Shown: piece by piece, positions 9,823 through 17,552 of the stretch | Layout: each line of letters opens with the position of its first letter | How positions within the stretch are numbered: the first letter of the stretch is position 1 | Assembly (NCBI RefSeq): GCF_001949145.1 | Contig: NW_019091360.1 | Location: 1,374,066 to 1,391,617, forward strand | DNA length: 17,552 nt | Source: Acanthaster planci | Lineage: Eukaryota; Echinodermata; Asteroidea; Valvatida; Acanthasteridae | Direction: 5' to 3' | Made by a program: the position numbers and the translations under genes | Notes under the pieces: generated by a model | Seen by the model: the letters and a program-made list of their open reading frames with translations, nothing else | What the model was told of the DNA's origin: nothing | Databases searched by the model: none

Positions 9823-10060
9823 GATGTTTATTTTGCAAAACTTCCCATTGTCTCTAGCTTTGTAAGCCATCTCTCTACTTTTTGCAGTTATCAAAAACTC
9901 AAAATCTCACAAGTTTTTCCATGTGTTCCTGTAAAACCATGACGAGGAGGTGGTGTGTGATCCTGTTCTCAGTTCAGTGTTCTTGAGTCGTGTTCCCACT
10001 GTTCGAGCATGAGAACAAGAAACCCGTGTCAAGAACAGGCCACCCGAACTCGACCGTTGT
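9823..10060 (+). repeat. Family X repeat, partial copy D
   Basis: Begins at TGTTTATTTTGCAAAACTTC, lacking the first half of the unit. It continues CTCTACTTTTTGCAGTTATC, GACGAGGAGGTGGTGTGTGA, TTCTTGAGTCGTGTTCCC, ACAAGAAACCCGTGTCAAG and ends near CCACCCGAACTCGACC. It shares its right end with copy C, which helps set the family's 3' limit. Confidence 0.8.
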
Positions 10061-11226
10061 GACCCAACTGGGATGGAATAATTTACAGAATGGGGGTGGG
10101 GAGGGACAGTTGTGACAATGTTTCCTGTCCAATGAGCACATTTGCTACATCCTGGCTGAAATAAATGCACAAAGTTAACGAACAGTAAGAAATGAATCAT
10201 TCATTTCAAATACTTTGGTATTTGTTTATCATTATTGCAAATCCACTTAATTTGCATAATTTATGCACAGCCACACCCTTTAGGTTTAACAGGTGCTGGT
10301 CTAAATAGCATAACATCCATGCAAAAATAACAATGGCATTGCAGTCCATACCGTGTTCTTAACCTTTGAAAATAACTTTACACCTTTACACCTTCTTTTG
10401 AAATAATAAAAAGACAAAGCATTGACATGATGAATGCATAAAAAGGAAGTACCACTGGACACACATTAGGCACAAGTATTTAAAATATAAAACACATTGA
10501 TTAATGACATTGTTCTTTCATTATCTTTAAGCATGCACGATTTTACTAGAATTCACTTCAATTAACCCCCAGAAGACAATAGGAGGGTTAGCTTCCCAAA
10601 TTGTTGACTGCTTATCTGCATTTTGAATCCAGTTTATTCATTTCCAATTACTCACCAACTTAATAATATTTCATCCAAATACATCTACAACATTAACTAT
10701 CCAAAAGTGTGTCTGAACTGCACATTTTGAGTTTACCCTCAACATTGTCAGTTTTTGCAGCAAAGTAGCGTCCCATGACCACAGACACTAATTAAGGAAC
10801 ACTGCAACTTTAGGCCTCGATTTCTCAGCAGAAGATTTAAATCCAACCACTTTTCTGTCTTGTTTAAATTTGTTTATTTTCAACCTTGTTACCTCATGGC
10901 CATTTAGAACCAAGTGTCCTTTCCATATTTTTATATCAAGCAAGTTAGCTAGTTTCTGAAATGGTTCACTGGAGGATTTAGCTTGCTCCAGCACCACCCC
11001 CCAAAAAAAAATTGTGTGAAGCTTGACAAATGCTTGAGACAATCTGTTACAAAAAGTATTTGAAATGCTTTTGAGTTTGAGAAGTATTCAGATATGTGAC
11101 GCCAATGACATTTTATTTCAGGAGAAAAACCCTAAAACTTCACTTGGTACTGATATATTACACTGAATGTTTCTTTAATTTGGAAATTAATTAATAGAAT
11201 GACTCCAATCCTAATCATTAGGTTTT
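10061..11226. other. AT-rich DNA without a recognised gene
   Basis: No conserved frame on either strand. Open frames are short and unrecognisable. Contains a short TTAACCCCC...GGAGGGTTAG pair at 10562-10591 (see rejected items). No ACATGTA motif. Confidence 0.5.
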
Positions 11227-11356
11227 CGAAAGACAACCAAACCAAAAATAAAAGGCACTACACTGAACAGTATTGAATTTAAGGACAACCAAAACGAAAG
11301 ACAACCAAACCAAAAATAAAAGGCACTACACTGAACAGTATTGAATTTAAGGACAA
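11227..11356 (+). repeat. 68-bp tandem duplication
   Basis: Unit 11227-11294 is followed at once by a second unit from 11295. The two are identical over the 62 bases from CGAAAGACAACC to AAGGACAA (first ends 11288, second 11356). The lack of any mismatch points to a recent event or an assembly artefact. Confidence 0.95.
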
Positions 11357-11805
11357 AGGTTGAACAATGAAAACAATTTGTCAAGTTATGTGAAATTATA
11401 AGGTAATAGAACATCAGTTATGCAAAATGAGAAAATGTGACTCATTCCAAAATTTTAGTCGTTTCATACCATAATTGTAAAACACGTTTCAGATATGGGC
11501 ATTCAACGAAAGGCACTCCTGGACGAAAAGATCTCCCTTCTGGAAGTCTAGCATTCAAGAAAAAGTTTCTACAAGACCATGCATTGTATCACTGAAGCCA
11601 TATGCATTGGTGTAAAGGGAACATCCCCACTGAACCGTGCACAGAGACTTGAGCCATGAGGTTCTGTATGACACCATTTTGTTTCCAAAATGACTGGCCA
11701 CTGTGCGTGGGGTGCCACTTTGTCAATCATAAAATGGGACTGAGTTTTGGGGACAAAAATTTGTCCCTGTTGAGTGTGATCGGACAATCTGCCAAATCTG
11801 TCGAT
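11357..11805. other. No gene recognised; two short hairpins
   Basis: CATTTTG TTTC CAAAATG (about 11676-11693) and a perfect 8-bp stem GGGACAAA AA TTTGTCCC (11750-11767). The minus open frame over 11569-11844 has no ATG start and no family resemblance. Confidence 0.5.
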
Positions 11806-12646
11806 TTTATTACATGATTTGCTGACGACTCCACCATCGGTCAATTGCCTTTTCTTTGTAATTTATAGTTATAAAAGATTGCTTGAAACAGTGGTGTATA
11901 CAGGTCTTGGGCTGAGGGGTGGAAAAATATTAGTTATAGAGGTTTGTGGTAGCACTGTGCAAGGATATCTCTTTCTGAATATGTGTGGTTCTGAAAAGAA
12001 CCGGGGGGGTATGCAACGTTTTGGACAGTATGCTCTGTCTGTCGTCTCCTGGGGGACCCCCTATGGATATGCCACTGTTTTGAAAAAGGAGAGTAAAGTC
12101 AGATACTTTCATACAGGATCGACTGAGAGTGTAAGGTAATTACCCGATCATGCTGATTAACTTATCGTGCCCAACATCCTGACGTTTTTGTCTTTATGGG
12201 TTCTGTTGTTTCAGCACTACAGTGGGTAGTCCCTACAACTATGGAACAAGTGTGTGTGCGATTTCTTAGCAGACTTCAGAATCAAAATGGCTTCTAGTAT
12301 GAAGATGTTGTCACTCTCTCTAAAGGCCTGTTTGTTTCGCCTGGATCTCAATCACAACATGGTTCACTTGCACCAGACCACACCTGATGCATGAAGCAAA
12401 TCAGCATCAGATCACTGATAGGGATCTGCATCCATGTGAAACAAACAGACCCTACAGAGGCTTTGCACGACAACCACCTTGAATGGCAGTTCCTTTGTTC
12501 CACAGCGACACCTCCTCATGCACAACTTGTGGAACAAAGAATGAAAGAACTCCCCCCACAAGATGGCCACAACGCAAAGCCTCCATATATGGCTCGGATC
12601 CTTAAGCATGTCGAGTGCCACCAACAGTTCAAATATAAGGCTGGTG
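11806..12646 (-). other. NGLY1: Probable NGLY1 3' UTR, with candidate polyadenylation signal
   Basis: Downstream of the NGLY1 stop on the minus strand, the first AATAAA I see is at 11811-11806 (TTTATT on plus). That would give a 3' UTR of about 840 nt. The stretch has no second conserved frame. It contains a short hairpin built on TTGTTCCACA and TGTGGAACAA at about 12497-12537. Assignment of the transcript end is inference; an alternative signal could be used. Confidence 0.35.
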
Positions 12647-12828
12647 CTACTCCTTTTTCAGACGGATCTTGATATCCAGCGGGTATCTGTCGTAGTCCTC
12701 CAGCCCGATGCGGAACAGCTGTGCATGCTGGTAGGAGCAGTCACCCTGCCCTCCTGACAGATTGGCAGCTAGTGTGAACTCCTGGTGACCGGTGATGTTG
12801 GTACCCCGCAGCACCGACTCAACTAATC
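12647..12828 (-). CDS. NGLY1: NGLY1 terminal coding exon with stop, end of PAW domain
   Basis: 182 nt: two bases complete the split glycine codon (G|GA), then 59 residues and a TAG stop at 12649-12647. Acceptor is GTTTTGACAG before GATTAGTTGAG. The peptide contains FTLAANLSGGQGD, then YQHAQLFR, and ends DIKIRLKKE. This matches the conserved end of NGLY1 (an L-S/A-G-G/D-x-GD turn, WQH/YQH-x-QLFR, then a final short hydrophobic strand followed by a polar tail). The three exons give 182 residues of C-terminal protein, close to the roughly 200-residue PAW domain. Oddity: the usual tryptophan before QH is tyrosine here. A plus-strand open frame overlaps the 3' flank but has no family resemblance. 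Confidence 0.93.
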
Positions 12829-12925
12829 CTGTCAAAACGATGATTGGACAATACTTCTTTCAAATGAGTGCCTTCTATCGCTGTACATTCCTCAGGGAAC
12901 AACTACACACCCAGTGTTGTAGTTG

Positions 12926-12972
12926 AGACCATCACAAGACCAGTCACAAGACCAGTCACAAGACCAGTCACA
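12926..12972 (+). repeat. 12-bp minisatellite, four units
   Basis: Units of AGACCAGTCACA at 12937-12948, 12949-12960 and 12961-12972, exact copies, preceded by an 11-base variant AGACCATCACA at 12926-12936. It lies in the last NGLY1 intron, about 100 nt upstream of the terminal exon's acceptor. Confidence 0.95.
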
Positions 12973-13631
12973 AGTAACAGGATGAACAGCAACAAAGGAA
13001 TCCTCTTGTTGCCATTGGTTCGTTGGAATAGCTTGTGACTTGAAGGTCTTGTGTTGGTCTTTGTGTAGACCCGTGAACATGGTGGAGGTAAACACTACCT
13101 TGTTTAGATTTCATTTCAAAAATTTTGAAATGCTGGCTAAACTGGCAAAAGAGTTTCGATTAAGCGGTGAATTTAATAAGCACCTACATGTTAAGTACTG
13201 AGATAAGAGCTTATCCAGGGTTTCAGTTGTGTAGGATATGTTACTCAAAAGAGATTTGGGGGTGGGTAGAAAATAGAGCCCATACACCTACACATATATA
13301 CAAATCTTTGGCCAGTGCCAGAATTTGCCAATATTTGGAAAGTTTAGCCATGATGTCAAAGCGTGGCAAGCTTCCCATCACCACATTCACGGGTCTAAGT
13401 CTTCTGATGGCCTTAAGAGGTGACAAATTCAACCACGACTAGATTGCAAGCATTTTGTGGAGTTTAACCCCAATGATCCCAAATCAGCCAAACTCCAACA
13501 CCAGGATTAGTACTGCACTGGTATACAGGCAGGGTAGTACAAGTGTGTGGGAATTGGCATTCCACAAACAGAGTCCAACTGTTTATGTGCACAGTTTACA
13601 ATATGACGCAAGATATGGGATGGAGAGAACT

Positions 13632-13757
13632 CCCCCCCCCCTTTGTGTTGGTCATTGCTTAATCGGAATCTCAGGAATTCTTTCCAGACTTCTGGGGGGG
13701 GGATGTGTTAGGTAACAACAGTCCAGAGTGTGTATAGGGATTGGACATGTGGGGGGG
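13632..13757 (+). repeat. Homopolymer C10 / G9 / G7 tracts
   Basis: C10 at 13632-13641, G9 at 13694-13702 and G7 at 13751-13757, all within the last NGLY1 intron. C10 and G9 could pair into a hairpin. Exact lengths should be treated as uncertain. Confidence 0.85.
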
Positions 13758-14229
13758 TACCCATCGGCCCCATATCGAGCACTGTATCCAATATGGTGTT
13801 GAGATTTACAAGGATGTGGAAGGCTGCTAGTAAATCACCCCAGGAAGTAAAAGTTTTCATGGTTTTAGAAATTTAGAAAACTAATTTTAAAAAAGCACAC
13901 AGCAAGCAAAGCTTTTCCACGGCTCTCCTTTTAAAACATTTCCAATCGACTGACTGACAAAGCGCTCTATAGCCACATCCGTTTGTTGATGATGAATAAA
14001 GAAAATCGTCTTGATAATTTGAATATTTAACATGTTAAATACCATCACCTGTGCCTCAGCCTTACGGGAATAAGAACAGGTTAACATGTTTAACGATATC
14101 CAGAAGCATTCTGCTCGACCAACTTGGACAAGTAACTCCAAAAATCAGGCAGATCACCAGTGAATATGTACATGTAGCTAGCAAGGCTTAACACACACTA
14201 GCCACATGTACCCATTAAACATTTCTCAC

Positions 14230-14416
14230 CTTCTCTGACGGGCAGCAAGGTGTTTCTCTGATTTTGGGGACCGCAACTCCACTGGACCCGGCCGTTCTGG
14301 AAGACTTTGGCCGTCGCGACGAGGGTCACTTGATCAACGACCAGGCCGGTGTCTCTGAAGTCAAAGCGCCACTCAATGTGTCCATCCCGGTCACCTCTAT
14401 CTCTGGCCAGATACAC
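14230..14416 (-). CDS. NGLY1: NGLY1 internal exon, middle of PAW domain
   Basis: 187 nt encoding 62 residues plus the first base of a glycine codon. Acceptor TACCTTCAG before GTG TAT CTG; donor GAAG|GTGAGAAATG. It begins VYLARDRG, completing the block started by DWNM in the exon before, and continues with GHIEWRFDFRDTGLVVDQV and FQNGRVQW. That is the PAW-domain beta-strand order of animal NGLY1 (a W-[KR]-F strand, then GL-x-[VI]-D, then F-x-x-G-x-[VL]-x-W). The reading phases of all three exons agree, which strongly supports a live gene rather than a processed or decayed copy. The opposite-strand open frame over this exon is a shadow. Intron to the upstream exon: 14417-15222, 806 nt. Intron to the downstream exon: 12829-14229, 1,401 nt. 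Confidence 0.93.
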
Positions 14417-15222
14417 CTGAAGGTATTAAACAAGCAGGATGAGACACTGACAAGTTGCCAGAATTTTGTACACACAAAATACATAAATGATGTAATTGAC
14501 CTTGCAGAGCTCATCAAGTTACTGCATGCAGTACGGGGTGATGTAGAGTCATTCCATGCTTGAGTCATTCCTGCTGAGTTAGGACACACCCAGAGGCTCA
14601 ACCTAGTGCATGGAGGATGAGCATGTATGGAGGCCTCTAGTGGCCATGAACCACAGCAGGGCTTTGTAGCAAATACAACCTTATGGCATTTTCTTGAAGG
14701 TTAGAAAAAGCCATAATGTGACAGCCGTACAAATCTTGAACAAGTGACCATCAACTGTGGTTGTGGTATCTCAGTGTTTTCAAAAGTTCATATTTTTGGC
14801 TGAATGCCCCGTTAAATTTGCACACTAAAACTACATGTAGATCACATTTGGCCACATTAAACCAAACTAATTCATTCTTTGAATCCAATTTTTTTAAAAT
14901 GGAAGCAACTTGAATTGGCAAAAATTACACATGCAAAGAGGATTGTCAAACATTTGCAACAAAGTAGTGCTACCAATAGGTATTGAGGGGTTTATTGAGG
15001 GTTGTCTGTCATTAAACGTAAGAAACTTGGAAAAACAGTCAAATAAATCGAAAAAAATTTTTTGTGATTCAATAAAGAGTGCTAATGTTTAAATCGACAA
15101 TTTTTATAAACAAATCATTTGATTGAGAGTGTAATTTACATCAGTGATTTCAATCAAGCTGACTTCCAAATTGGCCACCTTGCTTTCAAGCTGATGCCTC
15201 CAAATCACATGGTATAACTCAC
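14417..15222 (-). other. NGLY1: NGLY1 intron (806 nt)
   Basis: Bounded by donor GTGAGTTATA and acceptor ACCTTCAG on the minus strand. AT-rich, with one ACATGTA palindrome near 14833. A short AT-rich open frame at 14910-15092 is not recognisable. No repeat structure was recognised. Confidence 0.8.
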
Positions 15223-15402
15223 CATGTTCCAATCATACTCCTCTTTGCGGTACATATTTTGGCTTCTATACAGGCAAGTCCTGTAATCCGCAATCTGCTT
15301 GTTGTTATCAGATACCCGGATGTACTTGTCCGAGGCAGGGCAGTACTTCACATGGACGCATTTCTCCGACATTTCCTGATCAGTCAGTGTGAAGACAAAA
15401 CC
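15223..15402 (-). CDS. NGLY1: NGLY1 (peptide:N-glycanase) internal exon, start of PAW domain
   Basis: This 180-nt exon encodes 60 residues with no split codon at either end. Minus strand: acceptor TCTCTCCAG before GGT TTT GTC, donor ATG|GTGAGT. Seen: KYIRVSDNNKQI, then NMYRKEEYDWNM, the hallmark start of the PAW domain (ordered blocks of the type RVSxNNxxI, then YRKxExDWxMVYLAR) in animal NGLY1. Known: NGLY1 is the cytosolic deglycosylating amidase that removes N-glycans from misfolded glycoproteins retrotranslocated by ERAD; its PAW domain binds mannose-type glycans. The catalytic Cys-His-Asp core and N-terminal PUB domain are encoded upstream and are not in this window. The exon joins the next one in frame (DWNM + VYLAR). 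The frame upstream of the acceptor holds no convincing protein, so the splice site is trusted. I could not find the preceding exon between 15403 and 17552. Confidence 0.92.
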
Positions 15403-15479
15403 CTGGAGAGACAAGGGAGGGGAGGGGCAGAAGATACAGTGTAAGTGAAGGTTCAGGAGATTAATTTGTAATTAATTTG

Positions 15480-15769
15480 TAATTTTAATTAGGTCTCCTA
15501 ACTTCTATATACTCCTTTCTTATTGTTGGTTAGGTTTTCTTTAACTACCACATACAGAGATAGGGTTTTTGTTGGTTTTTTGTTTGTTGTCATTGATGTA
15601 ATGTATAAGAACTAATAATTTTTATGTAGACAAGCAACTCCGTATTTATTGTAATTTTAACAAAATTTTAATGGTTGTATCAATCTTTAAATGTAAAAAC
15701 TTTTGTAATTTGGCCTTTGACCACAAAGAAAGTTCACAAATAAACCATCTTGAATTGAATTGAATTGAG
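15480..15769 (+). mobile_element. Probable LINE-like 3' tail with GAATT repeat
   Basis: A T-rich stretch ends in TGGCCTTTGACCACAAAG, AATAAA at 15739-15744 and the microsatellite TGAATTGAATTGAATTGA at 15751-15768. A short polyadenylation-like signal followed by a simple-repeat tail is typical of CR1/L2-like non-LTR elements. The 5' limit is approximate; no coding part is present. It lies in the NGLY1 intron, opposite to the gene. Confidence 0.45.
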
Positions 15770-16594
15770 ATGAAGTTTTCTGAGATGCACTGTTGTGCAG
15801 CTTTACACTTTCCTTCAGTGCATGAAAATAATCTGATACCCTTTTGGGGATTAAGTACAGTGAAAACAAAGTATTTTTATTGAACACTGAAAATTGCGAA
15901 TGCTTTTGTGGACAACAGAGGGTGCTTTTGCTGTGGCTTCCATCAGGGAGGACTTCTCAGGTTACAAGATTTGTGGTTCAACTTGTGCACCCCAAATTTA
16001 CTCATTGAACACATACATGTAGGTTGGCTTTAAAAGTGACATCTACCAGTATTAATTTCTCATGCCATAATTACTCACCTAAAGAAAGGGAAATTCAGAA
16101 CAGGAATTACAAAATTTTCCAGGATATTTTTGTGCAAAAAGCAAGGCTTTCTCCATGGAATGAAATCGCACTTTGGCTCACAAATATGGAAATTTGCACA
16201 TGCAAGAAAACCAAAATTGCATGAAGGTACACATATACCTTTAAAATAGCAAACAAAAGTTGAAACTTTTTGAACGTGCAATGTGACCATGTATTACCAT
16301 TTGATAATTCCTGCTGCGTGGAACATGCTCTGGCACCCGGATACGAGACAGTTTAATCCATCTCTATCGGTCAAGAGTTTGCGCGCAACACGTCATGCAG
16401 AATGTGCCACGTGCGCACCAAGTCCATATATGGAGATTCTTTTGGACAACTTGCACAAGGAATATATGGAAAAATGGATGGGGATGTTCCGGGAAAATTA
16501 AAGTCATTAAAGTAAAAAGAAAACCATTGGAAATCTATCATATATTGCCTTCTTTTGACTCCTCAACTCAAAAAAGGTACATGTACTTATGAAT

Positions 16595-16708
16595 GGGAAT
16601 AAATACGTGCTTGGCCAGTCTTAAACTAACGTTTCAGACCAGCTCAGAAGAATGAACACTGATAATGCCCTCGCCACCATTCTCCTGGCCAAGCACATAT
16701 TTATTCCC
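16595..16708. mobile_element. Short hairpin element (114 bp) with 24-bp TIRs
   Basis: GGGAATAAATACGTGCTTGG continuing to 16618, and its inverse at 16685-16708, agree at 23 of 24 bases, with a 66-base unmatched middle. It looks like a miniature inverted-repeat element. No target duplication is obvious. It is in the probable NGLY1 intron. Confidence 0.65.
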
Positions 16709-17552
16709 CTATTAAAACACAAAGATGCATTTCAACAATTGCAGTAAAAACGGATTGCATGGGTGACCCTTTGCAGAAAAATTGGGAGGATTTAACTTTG
16801 ATTGATTACAGTGAATATACCTAGACAAGTTGTTTATAACTGTGCATAGGATGAATTGGAAACAGATTTCAGATCCCACAAAATGAAGCTTAATAACTTT
16901 TCTATAACTGTGTGTTTCAATGTGCATTAGAAGGAGCAATCTGAGCTCCGTTTTGATACATGTACATGTGTATCACTCAGTCTGGCATCCTGATGATACT
17001 GGGTAATACATGTATAATGTAGTTGACAAATGTCAGGGTTCCTTTTGATCTATGTGTATACTGTGCAATGACCCATCAAACGGCCAAAACTCAAGGCCAA
17101 ACAGGTGCAGCTGATATTTCAGAGCTAATGGGCTATACTTTTGAGCACTAAATTTTAAAAGGCCGCCTTTTCACTGAAATTTCTTCCATTTTACATTAAT
17201 CTCTCAAGCGGTGGCGCAATACGATTTTGCCTCAATTCTACATTTCCCCCATCCTTCCCATGCATCAGTGTCTCCAGTTTCCAGCTTGGAAATGCATCTC
17301 CTTAGGCCCAAAGATATCTGCTAGGACCAGGACTAGCAAATGTCACAACTGCAGCAGCAGGTGGAAAAACCTCTGGCAATGATTTCAGGGGAAGTCGTGG
17401 GAATCCTGTCTGACTTTGAGGGTGCAGACCACTAATTCAAGTGAGAATTTCTGGCCAGCTCATTAGCATTAAAAGTGCCCCCACGGTATCTTTTGAAAAA
17501 GGAGATTGTTTGGCCCCTCAAATGATGAGATTGTGAAAATCCTTGCCAAGAT

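Larger units (their letters stand above)
12829..14229 (-). other. NGLY1: NGLY1 last intron (1,401 nt)
   Basis: Bounded by donor GTGAGAAATG and acceptor GTTTTGACAG on the minus strand. It holds a 12-bp minisatellite (12926-12972), C10 and G9 tracts (13632-13641 and 13694-13702) and a G7 tract (13751-13757). Two ACATGTA motifs lie near the donor. Open frames inside it look like chance. Confidence 0.8.
15403..17552 (-). other. NGLY1: Probable upstream NGLY1 intron, incomplete
   Basis: No exon encoding the end of the catalytic core or the linker before the PAW domain could be recognised here on the minus strand. The stretch is therefore read as intron running past the right edge. It contains a LINE-like 3' tail (about 15480-15769), a hairpin element (16595-16708) and a near-palindrome GATACATGTACATGTGTATC at about 16956-16975. 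No other gene is seen. Confidence 0.55.

Noticed and set aside
10562-10591. TTAACCCCC...GGAGGGTTAG as another piggyBac-like insert
   Set aside because: The right flank is TTAG rather than TTAA and only about 20 bases lie between the ends; chance or a deletion scar.
11819-12139. 106-codon plus frame opposite the NGLY1 3' flank
   Set aside because: No recognised family, non-ATG start, and it overlaps the likely 3' UTR of a well supported gene.
12892-13095. Minus frame with repeated CDWS peptide
   Set aside because: The peptide repeat is only the 12-bp intronic minisatellite read in frame.
14264-14601. Open frames opposite and overlapping the middle NGLY1 exon
   Set aside because: They are shadows of the minus-strand coding exon, which has domain-level similarity and matching splice phases.
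16283-16592. Plus frames rich in H, C and W, considered as zinc-finger or upstream NGLY1 exon
   Set aside because: No regular Cys/His spacing, wrong strand for NGLY1, and no similarity to the catalytic core.

Overview
This is a eukaryotic, metazoan, intron-rich window of about 41-45% GC by eye, mostly non-coding and rich in transposon debris. The palindrome ACATGTA occurs about 27 times. The tRNA-derived SINE, LINE-type 3' ends and several MITEs fit a marine invertebrate genome; amphioxus-like or another deuterostome is my guess, but the species cannot be fixed from the sequence.

The one gene I can name is on the minus strand in the right third. Three consecutive exons (15402-15223, 14416-14230, 12828-12647) join in frame across consensus splice sites. 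They encode the last 182 residues of peptide:N-glycanase (NGLY1/PNGase), almost the whole C-terminal PAW sugar-binding domain, ending in a TAG stop. The transglutaminase-like catalytic core and N-terminal PUB domain are not here. The previous exon was not found between 15403 and 17552, so it probably lies beyond the right edge. The stretch 15403-17552 is then intron.

Layout from the left. 1-4180 has no confident gene; there is one weak candidate exon on the minus strand (1834-1906) and many ACATGTA motifs. 4180-4552 is a tRNA-derived SINE. 4675-5984 is a foldback-type element with long diverged inverted arms. 5985-6235 looks like a non-LTR retrotransposon 3' end. 6433-7960 holds two head-to-tail copies of an unnamed ~400-bp repeat family (called family X here). 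The first copy is split by a 138-bp piggyBac-like MITE (TTAA duplication) and a 544-bp TA-flanked MITE. Further partial copies of family X lie at 5400-5600 and 9823-10060. 8207-9199 carries eight same-orientation AGCGCCCTCTA-like (CTCF-core-like) motifs around a short inverted-repeat element. 10060-12646 is AT-rich, includes a fresh 68-bp tandem duplication, and probably ends with the NGLY1 3' UTR. 12647-17552 is NGLY1, with introns holding a 12-bp minisatellite, homopolymer tracts, a LINE-like tail and a hairpin element.

No bacterial-style operon, CRISPR array, rRNA or functional tRNA gene was seen. Most open frames in the window are short, lack an ATG or lie in repeats, and I do not call them genes. 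The most informative structure is the nested transposon stack at 6433-7960, where other copies in the same window act as unfilled-site controls.
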